Source of the DNA: Halomonas salinarum
GTDB taxonomy: Bacteria > Pseudomonadota > Gammaproteobacteria > Pseudomonadales > Halomonadaceae
Reading direction: 5' to 3'
Assembly: GCF_012062845.1 (NCBI RefSeq)
Contig: NZ_WWNB01000003.1
Location: forward strand, 62,001 to 126,000
DNA length: 64,000 nucleotides
The notes beneath the pieces are model-generated. The model made no database searches and was not told the DNA's origin. It saw only the letters and a program-made list of their open reading frames with translations. The position numbers and the translations under genes were made by a program. This document shows, piece by piece, positions 37,404-46,016 of the stretch. The stretch's first letter is position 1, and each line of letters starts with the position of its first letter.

Positions 37404-38702
37404 TCACGGGTCGGCACGGCGTCCAATTCCGCGATAAACGAGACCACGGCCGGCCACATAATCAGGATCGAAGATATTGCGTCCATCAAGGACGAGCCGT
37501 TCGGCCAACAGCTTTCCAAGCAGGCGCCAATCGGGGTTCCAGTAGCACTTCCATTCGGTGACCAACATCAGTGCATCGGCCCCCTGACAAGCGACATAGG
37601 GATCGCTTTCACACAACGTGAGCTGCGGGTGATCGCCAACAGCCTTACGCAAGGCCGGCAGTGCCGAGGGATCATGAAGGCGCACGTTGACACCTTGAGC
37701 CCACAGGGCGTCCAGAAGAGGCAGCACTGGCGCATGATCGATGCGTGCCGTGCCCGGTTTGAAGGCCGCCCCCCAGATGGCGACAGTGCGCCCCTCCAGT
37801 TGCCCCCGAAAGTAGGCCCAAAGCTTACGGAACAGGGTCTCTTTCTTGTGCTCGTTGATGTCGATCACCTGGCCCAGCAGTGCAGAGCCGCGACCGCTGG
37901 CAGACTGCACGTCGGCGAGCCTCATCAGATCGCGCGAAAAGTTAGGGCCACCGAAACCACAACCCGGATACAGATACTCATAGCCGATTCGCGGATCGGC
38001 TCCCATGCCCTGGCGAACATACTCAACATCGACCCCAAGGGTGTCGGCCAGACCGGCGATATCATTCATGTAGCTGATGCGGGTAGCCAGCATGCCGTTG
38101 ATGGCCAGCTTCGTCAGCTCGGCGGCACGTCGCGGCATGCACTGGAAGACCTCGCTTCGGCGGTTGAAGGCCCGCAGCAGTTCACGTACCTGGTCAGTGG
38201 CGCGACTGTCTTCACTCCCCAGCAACCAACGCACCGGGCGAGTGAAAACTTGCCAAGCGCGTCCTTCTTCGAGCATGTCCGGCAACGCCACAGCGACCTG
38301 GCCGGCATGCCCCATCAGTGCTTCCAGGCGCTCGGTTTCACCGACCGGAAACATCGAGTTGTTGACCACTACAAGCGGTGCCGTCTGGCGTGCGGCCAAG
38401 GCCTCGACGGCAGCCTGCGCCGATTCGCGCTGATCAGGCGCCAGAGCCAACCATAGTACATCGACCTCTGAGACCCCACCTACCGGTTCGTCACCGGCGT
38501 CAGTGATCTCGAGAGCGCCATCGCGACAGGCCACATCCAACTGGACAATCAACTCCGGTTCACGAGTCAACCAATCGGCTTTCTTGAGCTCGGCCCAAGG
38601 CTGATCGGCATGTGCCTCCCAGATGACACGGTGCCCCACACTGGCCAATGCTGCCGCAGCGGTCGCCGCGGCTAGCTCACTTCCCTGTACGACAACGCGC
38701 AT
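37404..38702 (-). CDS. UDP-glucose 6-dehydrogenase-like protein, catalytic Cys absent
   Basis: A 432-residue protein with the whole UDP-glucose/GDP-mannose dehydrogenase outline: N-terminal NAD domain, central helix with Lys198 in AELTKLAINGMLATRISYMN, and the UDP-binding C-domain (GAAFKPGTARIDHAPVLPLL). Two key sites are altered. The normal glycine-rich loop (G-x-G-x-x-G) reads VQGSELAA, and the block that normally reads GFGGSCFPKD is GFGGPNFSRD, so the nucleophile Cys is Asn254 and the Lys is Arg257. Cys248 lies six residues earlier (PGCGFGG). It starts 3 bases after galU, so it should act on UDP-glucose, but ordinary two-step oxidation is doubtful. Confidence 0.8.
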   Translation of the reverse strand: MRVVVQGSELAAATAAAALASVGHRVIWEAHADQPWAELKKADWLTREPELIVQLDVACRDGALEITDAGDEPVGGVSEVDVLWLALAPDQRESAQAAVEALAARQTAPLVVVNNSMFPVGETERLEALMGHAGQVAVALPDMLEEGRAWQVFTRPVRWLLGSEDSRATDQVRELLRAFNRRSEVFQCMPRRAAELTKLAINGMLATRISYMNDIAGLADTLGVDVEYVRQGMGADPRIGYEYLYPGCGFGGPNFSRDLMRLADVQSASGRGSALLGQVIDINEHKKETLFRKLWAYFRGQLEGRTVAIWGAAFKPGTARIDHAPVLPLLDALWAQGVNVRLHDPSALPALRKAVGDHPQLTLCESDPYVACQGADALMLVTEWKCYWNPDWRLLGKLLAERLVLDGRNIFDPDYVAGRGLVYRGIGRRADP

Positions 38703-38705
38703 GGC

Positions 38706-39596
38706 TTACTCCTCAACGGCATAGCGTTGCATCAGGTTTTGGAAGCCTTCGCCAAATTTGGGATGGCGCTTAGCGAAGACCAGGATGGCTTCGAGGTATC
38801 CAAGCTGATGACCACAGTCATAGGTCTCTCCCTGCATGCGAAACGCTTGGACCCCTTCTCGGGCAATCAGGGTATCGATGGCATCCGTCAGCTGGATCTC
38901 GCCGCCGGCACCGGGCTGCGTCTTCTCCAGCAGCGCGAAGATGGAACCGGGAAGCAGATAGCGACCTATCACCGCCAGGGTCGAAGGCGCCTCTCCAGCA
39001 GCGGGCTTTTCGACCACGCTTGCCATCGGAGCGGAATGTCCGGCCTCTGGTGTGTCACCTTTCAGGGCCACGATGCCATATTTATGGGTCATCTCCTCGG
39101 GGACATTTTCCACCATGATCTGAGACTGACCACTATCTTCGTAGGCCTTCATCATCCCGGCCAAATCATTCTGGGCAAGCCCATGGCCATCTACCAGCAC
39201 ATCGGGTAGCAGCACGGCAAAGGGCTCGTCGTCCCCTATCACCGGCCGTGCACAGGATACCGCATGGCCGAGGCCGAGCGCCTCGGGCTGGCGCACGCTG
39301 ATGATCTTGACGTCATCAGGGATGATATTGCGCAATTCCTCGAGCAGTTCCTGCTTCCCCTTGGCCTCAAGGGTAGTCTCAAGTTCAAAGTGCTTGTCGA
39401 AATGGTCTTCGATAGCGCCCTTGCTCGAGTGAGTCACCAGCACGATTTCCTTGATGCCGGCGGCCACGGCTTCTTCTACCACATACTGAATCACCGGTTT
39501 ATCGACGATGGTGATCATTTCCTTGGGTATGGCCTTGGAGGCCGGCAAGCAGCGAGTACCTAAACCGGCGACGGGCAACACAGCCTTACGAATCAT
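38706..39596 (-). CDS. galU: UTP-glucose-1-phosphate uridylyltransferase
   Basis: I start at ATG 39596 (296 residues), after AAGGA; an upstream frame to 39635 has no site. It makes UDP-glucose from UTP and glucose-1-phosphate in the cytoplasm. Motifs: VLPVAGLGTRCLPASKAIPK, the pyrophosphorylase loop, then LLPDVLVDG and GGEIQLTDAIDTLIAREGVQ. It leads a two-gene operon with the dehydrogenase-like gene, a standard pairing for making UDP-glucuronate. Confidence 0.95.
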   Translation of the reverse strand: MIRKAVLPVAGLGTRCLPASKAIPKEMITIVDKPVIQYVVEEAVAAGIKEIVLVTHSSKGAIEDHFDKHFELETTLEAKGKQELLEELRNIIPDDVKIISVRQPEALGLGHAVSCARPVIGDDEPFAVLLPDVLVDGHGLAQNDLAGMMKAYEDSGQSQIMVENVPEEMTHKYGIVALKGDTPEAGHSAPMASVVEKPAAGEAPSTLAVIGRYLLPGSIFALLEKTQPGAGGEIQLTDAIDTLIAREGVQAFRMQGETYDCGHQLGYLEAILVFAKRHPKFGEGFQNLMQRYAVEE

Positions 39597-39644
39597 GGTG
39601 TTCCTTCCTGTTGGATATGAAGTGTCGGTTAACAAATTTGCTAA

Positions 39645-40715
39645 TTATGGCATTGCCGGGGCCCGGGGTATCTCGGCTGCCAACAATTGTGCAATCGCTG
39701 CACGGTCTGGCCTTTCGATCACCCCTCGTTCACAAACAATGACATCGATTAATTCAGCCGGCGTGACGTCGAATACCGGATTGAAAATATCGATGTCATC
39801 AGGGGCCACAGCTCGTTCGCCCTGATGGGTCAATTCCCTGGCGTCACGAGTTTCGATGGGAATGTCAGTCCCGCTGGCCAGGCTCGCATCGAAGGTGCTG
39901 GTCGGCGCCACTACCATGACCTTGACGCCGAAATGACGCGCCTGAACGGCCAGCGCCAAAGTGCCAATCTTGTTGGCGACATCGCCGTTGGCGGTGATCC
40001 GATCGGCGCCGACGATCAACCATCCGATGTCTCCACGGGCCATTAATAGTGAAGCCGCTGAATCCACAGCCAGTGTCACAGGAATATGCTCCTGCGCGAG
40101 TTCCCAGGCCGTCAGGCGAGCACCTTGTAGCCAGGGGCGCGTCTCGTTGGCATGCACGCGAGTAATCAGCCCTCGCGCCCAGGCGCTGCGGATGACGCCT
40201 AGTGCCGTGCCATGGCCGCCGGTAGCCAGCGCACCTGTGTTGCAATGGGTCATGACCGCCTTGGGAGATTCGCGGGCGAGAATGTCGGCACCGTATTCTC
40301 CCATGGCCATGCAGTCGGCAAGATCCTGACGCTGAATCGTCCTGGCGACCTCAAGCAATGCCGTGAATGGCGGGGCTTCATGTTGGCTATGCGCCGAGAC
40401 GATCGCTCGCATACGTTCTAGCGCCCAGAATAGATTGATCGCCGTGGGGCGTGAGGCGGCCAGCCTGTCTATCGAGGCATTCACCACGGCTGGCCAGTCG
40501 GCGCCAGATGCCTGGTGTGCAGCCAGCACGACGCCGTAGGCGGCGGTAATGCCGATCGCAGGCGCCCCCCGCACCACCATGCTGGTGATGGCTTCAGCTG
40601 CCTCTTCGGCGGTTGTGATCCGCAGCGTCTCGTGACGGCTTGGCAGCCAACGCTGATCGAGTAGTTCAAGGGTATCGTCGGCGCACCAGCGAATCGGCTT
40701 AAGGGTCGCGGTCAT
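39645..40715 (-). CDS. mtnA: Methylthioribose-1-phosphate isomerase
   Basis: I start at ATG 40715 (356 residues) after GGAG; the frame to 40793 is an overlong extension. The enzyme turns methylthioribose-1-phosphate into methylthioribulose-1-phosphate in methionine salvage. Motifs: VVRGAPAIGITAAYGVVLAA, the catalytic Cys in MTHCNTGALATGGHGTAL and the Asp in VGADRITANGDVANKIGTLA. It is divergent from the deaminase gene that acts earlier in the same route. Confidence 0.95.
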   Translation of the reverse strand: MTATLKPIRWCADDTLELLDQRWLPSRHETLRITTAEEAAEAITSMVVRGAPAIGITAAYGVVLAAHQASGADWPAVVNASIDRLAASRPTAINLFWALERMRAIVSAHSQHEAPPFTALLEVARTIQRQDLADCMAMGEYGADILARESPKAVMTHCNTGALATGGHGTALGVIRSAWARGLITRVHANETRPWLQGARLTAWELAQEHIPVTLAVDSAASLLMARGDIGWLIVGADRITANGDVANKIGTLALAVQARHFGVKVMVVAPTSTFDASLASGTDIPIETRDARELTHQGERAVAPDDIDIFNPVFDVTPAELIDVIVCERGVIERPDRAAIAQLLAAEIPRAPAMP

Positions 40716-40786
40716 GGTGTCTCCGGGAAGGCAAGCAAGAGCAGTAGCGGGTAGAATGGGGGCCATCATACCGAAGGAGTGATGCG

Positions 40787-42118
40787 ATGCCATCTACCGC
40801 ACCGCGTGATGTCGAACTCTTGATCGAAGCGAGTTGGATTCTGCCCATGAGCGATGGCCTGCCAACCCTCGAGGATCATGCGATCGCCATTGATGGCGGT
40901 TACCTGCTGGGGCCCTGGCCGATTGCCGATGCCGCTCAGCATGTCCGCCCGGCAAGAACACTGCGCCTTAAACACCATGCCCTGCTGCCAGGACTGATCA
41001 ATGCTCACAACCACGCCGGCATGAGCCTGATGCGTGGGTTTGCCGATGATTTGCCGCTGATGACCTGGCTCAACGAGCACATCTGGCCAGTCGAATCTGC
41101 CCACGTGAACCCTGAATTCGTGGCGGCGGGTACGCGATTGGCCTGCGCCGAGATGCTCGCCTCCGGGACGACGACCTTCGCCGATATGTACCTGGCGCCT
41201 GAAGCCGTGATCCCAGTGGTCGAAGAAGCCGGCATGCGTGCTCAACTTTGCACTCCATTGATCGACTTCCCGACCCCCTGGTCTCAGGACTTCGAGAGCG
41301 GCGTGCGTCAGACCGAGGTGCTCAAGGCGCACCTTAGCGATCATCCGCTGATATCGCTTGCCTTTGGGCCCCATGCCCCCTACACCGTGGGCGATACAAG
41401 CTTGGCTCGCCTCCGCGAGGCTCGCGATTCCCTTGGTCTTCCCATTCAGATGCACGTCCATGAGACCTTTGACGAGGTCAAACAGGGGCTTGCCAATGAC
41501 GGCAAGCGCCCACTGCGCCGGCTTTACGACGCAGGTCTGCTCGGCTCACATTTCCAAGCCGTGCATATGACCCAGGTCGACGATGAAGACTTGGCGTTGC
41601 TGCGCGAGACCGAGACCGCCGTTATTCACTGCCCGCAATCCAACCTGAAGCTCGCCAGCGGCTTTTGTCCGGTGGCAAGGCTGCAGAAGGCAGGTATAAC
41701 GGTCGGACTCGGCACCGACGGCGCCGCCAGTAACAACGACCTGGATATGTTCGATGAAGTGAAGACCGCAGCGCTGCTCGCCAAGGGGGTCAGCGGTGAT
41801 GCCTCTGCCCTGCCGGCCATGGCGGCACTGGCCATGGCCACACGTGAAAGCGCCCGCGCTCTTGATATGGCCAAGCGCCGAGGTCAGCTCAGTGAAGGCT
41901 TCGATGCGGATCTGATAGCCGTCAATCTGGAGGCCTTGAATACCGTACCGGTTCACCACCCAGCCTCTGCGGTGGCCTATGCCCTGCAAAGTCGCCAAGT
42001 GACGCATGCCTGGGTGGCGGGCGACGCGCGCCTCCATGACGGCGAACTGGTGGGAATAGACCGCCAGGCGTTGTTGACGGAAGCACGACAGTTCGAGCGG
42101 ATCATGCGCCCTGGGTAA
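40787..42118 (+). CDS. mtaD: 5-methylthioadenosine/S-adenosylhomocysteine deaminase
   Basis: A 443-residue amidohydrolase (TRZ/ATZ group) that deaminates methylthioadenosine and often S-adenosylhomocysteine. Zinc ligands: NAHNHAGMSLMRGFADDLPL, HVHETFDEV, His in AVHMTQVDDED and Asp in LGTDGAASNNDLDMFDEVKT. In pseudomonads the route is MTA to methylthioinosine, then phosphorolysis and MtnA; the divergent mtnA, 71 bases away, fits that. The symbol is given by family, not by proof of substrate. Confidence 0.9.
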   Translation: MPSTAPRDVELLIEASWILPMSDGLPTLEDHAIAIDGGYLLGPWPIADAAQHVRPARTLRLKHHALLPGLINAHNHAGMSLMRGFADDLPLMTWLNEHIWPVESAHVNPEFVAAGTRLACAEMLASGTTTFADMYLAPEAVIPVVEEAGMRAQLCTPLIDFPTPWSQDFESGVRQTEVLKAHLSDHPLISLAFGPHAPYTVGDTSLARLREARDSLGLPIQMHVHETFDEVKQGLANDGKRPLRRLYDAGLLGSHFQAVHMTQVDDEDLALLRETETAVIHCPQSNLKLASGFCPVARLQKAGITVGLGTDGAASNNDLDMFDEVKTAALLAKGVSGDASALPAMAALAMATRESARALDMAKRRGQLSEGFDADLIAVNLEALNTVPVHHPASAVAYALQSRQVTHAWVAGDARLHDGELVGIDRQALLTEARQFERIMRPG

Positions 42119-42220
42119 GACAATAGCGCTACGTCTCACATTGAGCGAATCACAGTCAAAGACCCAAGCTCACGTTGTTGTGGAACGTGACTTCAGATCA
42201 TCTAGCGGGAGACATATCAC

Positions 42221-43021
42221 ATGAGCAGCGAACCCCAGGCGCCCCATCACGACCCTCAGGAGCGTTCACAGCAACGCTCTCAGGGCCAGGATGACACCCG
42301 CCAAGGCAACGACTATCGGGATAATGTCGATGCCGCTGAAGTGGCCAAATTCGAGGCCTTGGCTAGCCGCTGGTGGGACAAGGACAGCGAGTTCAAGCCG
42401 TTGCATGAGATCAATCCACTGCGCTTGGACTTCATCGATGCCCGGGCCGGTCTCGCAGGCAAGCGCGTGATCGATGTCGGCTGCGGAGGTGGCATTCTCG
42501 CCGAAGCCATGGCGCATCGCGGAGCCCAGGTGACCGGCATCGACATGGGAGAGGCCCCCCTTGCCGTGGCACGCCTACATCGCGAGGAAAGCGGCGCGGA
42601 AGTCGATTACCGTCAGGCAAGCGCTGAAGAAATGGCAGCCGAGCAGCCGGGTGCCTACGATATTGTCACCTGTCTGGAAATGCTTGAGCACGTCCCTGAC
42701 CCTGCTGCGGTGGTTCGTGCCTGTGCCACCCTGGTCAAACCTGGCGGTCAGGTGTTCTTCTCGACTATCAACCGCAATCCGAAAGCTTACGCTTTCGCGA
42801 TCCTTGGTGCCGAATATGTGCTGCGCTTGCTACCTCGCGGCACCCATGATTACAAGAAATTCATTCGTCCTGCCGAGCTAGTCAGCTGGGGACGTGCCGC
42901 CGGCCTGCAGTTGGGTGAGCAGACCGGGCTGACCTACAACCCGCTGACGCGTCGCTATCGCCTAGATGCCAATGATGTTTCGGTGAACTACATGATCCAG
43001 ACACGGCGAGCAACACCATGA
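42221..43021 (+). CDS. ubiG: Ubiquinone biosynthesis O-methyltransferase
   Basis: A 266-residue UbiG that methylates two hydroxyls in ubiquinone synthesis with S-adenosylmethionine. SAM motif [16 protein letters not shown]; later [11 protein letters not shown] and [14 protein letters not shown]. About 35 hydrophilic residues (rich in Q, D, S, R) precede the usual start; GGAGA before ATG 42221 supports this longer start. Its stop overlaps the mupP start (ATGA, 43018-43021). The deaminase gene upstream consumes by-products of SAM use, so the order makes metabolic sense. Confidence 0.94.
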   Translation: MSSEPQAPHHDPQERSQQRSQGQDDTRQGNDYRDNVDAAEVAKFEALASRWWDKDSEFKPLHEINPLRLDFIDARAGLAGKRVIDVGCGGGILAEAMAHRGAQVTGIDMGEAPLAVARLHREESGAEVDYRQASAEEMAAEQPGAYDIVTCLEMLEHVPDPAAVVRACATLVKPGGQVFFSTINRNPKAYAFAILGAEYVLRLLPRGTHDYKKFIRPAELVSWGRAAGLQLGEQTGLTYNPLTRRYRLDANDVSVNYMIQTRRATP

Positions 43022-43686
43022 GCGCCAAGCAACCAGCGAGGCCTCGCGCCCTGCTCTTCGATCTCGACGGCACGCTGGTCGATACAGCCCCGGACCTGGC
43101 TCGGGCCACCAATGCCCTGCGTGCCCATCACGGCCTGCCCGCCCTTCCCTACGAGACGATTCGTGCTCAGGTATCCAATGGCGGCAGTGCGCTTGTCACC
43201 CTGGCGCTGGGGCTTGAACGAGACCATGCGAAGCACGATTCCGCACGCAGCTTTCTGCTCGATGCCTATGGCCAGGATGTCGCCGCTGAGAGCCGAATGT
43301 TCGAGGGGCTGGCCCCCTTGATTGATGCCTGGTCTGTCTCACCCCGGGCATGGGGCATTGTCACCAATAAACCCCGTCTTTATGCCGCCCCCCTGATTGA
43401 GATACTGGGACTCGCTCCCGGGGCTTTCCTGTGTGCTGACGATCTTCCGGTAAAGAAGCCCGACCCGGCGCCATTGTGGGAGGCCGCACGACGAATCGGT
43501 GTCACTGCCGAAGAATGCTGGTACATCGGTGATCACCGCCGTGATATCGAGGCCGCTCACGCCGCCGGCATGACCGCAGTGGCGGTAGGCTATGGCTACC
43601 TTGATGAGGAAGAGGACATCCATGCATGGGCCGCAGACCATGTTTTCGACACGCCGGCAGCTCTCGCCGAAGCACTCGGGTATTGA
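43018..43686 (+). CDS. mupP: N-acetylmuramic acid 6-phosphate phosphatase-like HAD protein
   Basis: A 222-residue HAD phosphatase with motif [19 protein letters not shown], motif [13 protein letters not shown], motif [17 protein letters not shown] and motif [19 protein letters not shown]. Annotated often as phosphoglycolate phosphatase (Gph). In pseudomonads the gene in this place (after ubiG, before yciK) is MupP, which dephosphorylates MurNAc-6-phosphate in cell-wall recycling; I use that name from gene order. It overlaps ubiG by four bases. Confidence 0.85.
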   Translation: MSAKQPARPRALLFDLDGTLVDTAPDLARATNALRAHHGLPALPYETIRAQVSNGGSALVTLALGLERDHAKHDSARSFLLDAYGQDVAAESRMFEGLAPLIDAWSVSPRAWGIVTNKPRLYAAPLIEILGLAPGAFLCADDLPVKKPDPAPLWEAARRIGVTAEECWYIGDHRRDIEAAHAAGMTAVAVGYGYLDEEEDIHAWAADHVFDTPAALAEALGY

Positions 43687-43728
43687 TCTACGCTAACCAT
43701 GGCATCCTCTGATGGTCTAAAACGACAA

Positions 43729-43758
43729 CGGGCCTGACTCATGAAGCCAGACCCGTGA
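43729..43758 (-). terminator. Terminator-like hairpin between mupP and yciK
   Basis: On the minus strand ACGGGTCTGG and a partner TCAGGCCCGT pair with one wobble around a short loop, followed by TGTCGTTTT. It lies 55 bases past the yciK stop and can serve the two convergent genes. Confidence 0.55.
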
Positions 43759-43812
43759 CGGCGTTGGTTGTGACCCTCACGCCAAGGTCAGAATACCCTC
43801 AACACAACAGCA

Positions 43813-44574
43813 TCATGCCTTGGGCGGTTGTGCATCGAAACGCTCACCGCTATGCCCATGACTGTCTGGCCCCATCAGCCACAGGTAGGTCGGCATAATG
43901 TCATCCGGGGTGCGCAGCCGCTGGGGATCTTCGGCAGGATAGGCCGTCTTGCGCATCTGTGTCCGGGTGGCTCCTGGATTCAGAGTATTGACGCGAATAG
44001 CGGAGACATTCTCCAGTTCATCGGCCAGCATCTCGCTGAAATTCTCGGTTGCCGCCTTGGAAACCGCATAAGCCCCCCAGAAGGCTCTTCCTTTGCGCCC
44101 CACGCTCGATGAGGTGAAAACCACCGAGGCATCGTCAGATGCCTTGAGCAACGGCAGCAGTGCTTGGGTCATCCAGATCGGACCGTTGATGTTGACCTGC
44201 ATGACCTGCTCCCACAGCTCGGGATTGTACTGATCGAACGGCGTCAACCGCCCCAGCAGGCTCGCGTTGTGCAGGATTCCATCCAGCCGGCCGAACTCCT
44301 TGTCGAGCGTTTCGGCCATGTCGTGGTAATCCTTCAAGGTGGCGCCTTCGAAGTTCAACGGAAAGATGGCTGGCTGAGGGCCACCCGCCGCCTCGATGGC
44401 ATCATAGACGGCTTCCAGCTTATTGATCGTGCGACCTAGCAGAATCACCGTGGCGCCGTGATGGGCATAGCTCAGCGCGGCTGCGCGGCCGATCCCGTCG
44501 CCGGCGCCAGTGACCAGTATCACACGCCCGGCTAATAGGTCGGGACGCGCCTGGTAATCGATCTTGCAGCTCAT
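43813..44574 (-). CDS. yciK: Short-chain dehydrogenase, YciK family
   Basis: A 253-residue SDR. It has the cofactor loop TGAGDGIGRAAALSYAHHGA, the NAS/NNG-type ILHNAS motif, Ser in FTSSSVGRKGRAFWG and the catalytic YAVSK. It matches the YciK oxidoreductase group, whose natural substrate is not known. It converges on mupP, as in pseudomonads, and follows the pal/cpoB block by 26 bases on the same strand. Confidence 0.9.
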   Translation of the reverse strand: MSCKIDYQARPDLLAGRVILVTGAGDGIGRAAALSYAHHGATVILLGRTINKLEAVYDAIEAAGGPQPAIFPLNFEGATLKDYHDMAETLDKEFGRLDGILHNASLLGRLTPFDQYNPELWEQVMQVNINGPIWMTQALLPLLKASDDASVVFTSSSVGRKGRAFWGAYAVSKAATENFSEMLADELENVSAIRVNTLNPGATRTQMRKTAYPAEDPQRLRTPDDIMPTYLWLMGPDSHGHSGERFDAQPPKA

Positions 44575-44600
44575 TGATGCTCCTTGGATGACCTAGAGGC

Positions 44601-45380
44601 TCATTCAGCAGACCGGTTAAGGAAATCGCTGGCAAGCCCTGCCGCACTGCTATCCGGGAACTCCTCGCCCACCCGTTCAAGCAGTGCGCGGCTTTCATCA
44701 GGCTTGCCTTGGCGAGCCCTTAGCAGTCCCAGCTTATAGAGGGCATCCGGCATCTTGCTGCTTTGTGGAAAATCCTGAATGACCCGCTCGAAAGCCGCCG
44801 ACGCCTTGTCGAGCTCCGTCTGGGCAGAATACAGCTCACCCAACCAATAGTGACCATTAGCGGTCAGCCCGGAATCTGGATAGTCAGCGACAAAGGCTTC
44901 AAACGCACTGATGGCGGCGGGAAACTCCCGCGCTTGAACCTTGGAGAAAGCGGCCTGATAGGCGGAGCGTGCGTCGTTACTGGTCCCGGGCTCGCTGCTG
45001 GCCGATGCCCCCGCCTGATTGCCCTCTTGCTGGCTATCGCCTTGGCCGGCTGTGCCGCCCGCCGATCCACTATTCGACTCAATGCGCTTCTCAAGTTGCA
45101 GATAGCGCTCCTGCGCCATCTTATTTTGCTGCTCTAGCTGGTAGCGCAGTTCTTCGATCTGGCCACGCAGACGTTTGATTTCGTCTTGATTCTCCTGCAC
45201 CTGGTTAAATAGCACCAAGCTGCCGCTGGACTCTTCGCGCACTTCAGCGCGTTGATAGAAGTTGCCGGAGCCTTGCGAGAGGTCCTCGACTACCGGTGCG
45301 GCACTCACCAACGGCGGCAGCGCCAGGCAAAGCCCGGCGCCAAGGGTCGTCAGTGTTGATCTCGACAGACCATCTTTCAT
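44601..45380 (-). CDS. cpoB: Cell division coordinator CpoB (YbgF)
   Basis: A 259-residue periplasmic protein with a signal peptide (TTLGAGLCLALPPLVSA), a coiled coil at about 50-100 (QENQDEIKRLRGQIEELRYQ) that trimerises, a Gly/Ser/Gln linker (about 100-130) and a TPR domain (about 135-259, YQAAFSKVQAREFPAAISAF and FPQSSKMPDALYKLGLLRAR). CpoB links outer-membrane constriction by Tol-Pal with septal wall synthesis. It is the last gene of the tol-pal run. Confidence 0.93.
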   Translation of the reverse strand: MKDGLSRSTLTTLGAGLCLALPPLVSAAPVVEDLSQGSGNFYQRAEVREESSGSLVLFNQVQENQDEIKRLRGQIEELRYQLEQQNKMAQERYLQLEKRIESNSGSAGGTAGQGDSQQEGNQAGASASSEPGTSNDARSAYQAAFSKVQAREFPAAISAFEAFVADYPDSGLTANGHYWLGELYSAQTELDKASAAFERVIQDFPQSSKMPDALYKLGLLRARQGKPDESRALLERVGEEFPDSSAAGLASDFLNRSAE

Positions 45381-45416
45381 GTATCACTCCATCTGCGACA
45401 GGCGATCGGTGACGCC

Positions 45417-45962
45417 TCAGTAGTCAAAGACCACGCGACGATTCTGAGCGTAACTGTCTTCGCTAGTCCCCCGCACAGCCGGACGTTCTTCACCATAGCT
45501 CACCACCTCGAGCTGCGACGGCGATACACCTTGGACAGTCAGGTAGCGCTCGACCGCATTGGCGCGACGCTCGCCGAGGGCAAGGTTGTATTCACGGGTT
45601 CCGCGCTCATCAGTATGTCCCTGTAGCACCACGGAGGCATTGGGATGAGACTTCAAGAATTGGGCGTGAGCGGTCATGACTGGCTCGAATTCGCTGCGAA
45701 TGGTATCGCGGTCATAATCGAAATAGATCGTGCGAACCTGCGGGATGCCGTCCTGCTGGCCATCGCGCTTGCCCATGCTATTAGACCCAACTTGTCCGCC
45801 GTTCATTCCCTGCGTGGAGGCTCCACCATTCATCCCGGCACTGCCGGCGCCATTACTGCCTGCCATGGAACCATCCTGGGTACCGCCAGTACTGGAACAG
45901 CCAGCCATGACGACCAGTGAAAGGGCTACAGCGAGGTGCTTGGCATAGGGGGTAACGTGCAT
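45417..45962 (-). CDS. pal: Peptidoglycan-associated lipoprotein Pal
   Basis: A 181-residue OmpA-like lipoprotein. It has a lipobox (LVVMAGCSSTGG, Cys22), a long Gly/Ser/Asn/Met linker (about 23-70) with repeated MNGG, then the wall-binding OmpA domain (TIYFDYDRDTIRSEFEP and LQGHTDERGTREYNLALGER). It anchors the outer membrane to peptidoglycan and binds TolB. The linker is longer and richer in Gly than in E. coli Pal. Confidence 0.95.
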   Translation of the reverse strand: MHVTPYAKHLAVALSLVVMAGCSSTGGTQDGSMAGSNGAGSAGMNGGASTQGMNGGQVGSNSMGKRDGQQDGIPQVRTIYFDYDRDTIRSEFEPVMTAHAQFLKSHPNASVVLQGHTDERGTREYNLALGERRANAVERYLTVQGVSPSQLEVVSYGEERPAVRGTSEDSYAQNRRVVFDY

Positions 45963-46016
45963 GTTCGACTCCTTGAAAGATGCCAGTGACTGGCGGGACG
46001 CTAATGGGTTAATGGG

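Noticed and set aside
37629-38456. Plus-strand frame of 275 codons inside the UDP-glucose dehydrogenase-like gene
   Set aside because: Antisense of an intact frame; no start signal.
37404-38702. Pseudogene reading of the UDP-glucose dehydrogenase-like gene
   Set aside because: The frame is complete, of normal length and keeps the rest of the fold, including Lys198 and the C-domain; changes are confined to key sites.
42119-42220. S-adenosylhomocysteine riboswitch before ubiG
   Set aside because: Only a short 7-bp hairpin (TCACGTT/AACGTGA) is present; the conserved SAH aptamer bases and second stem are absent.
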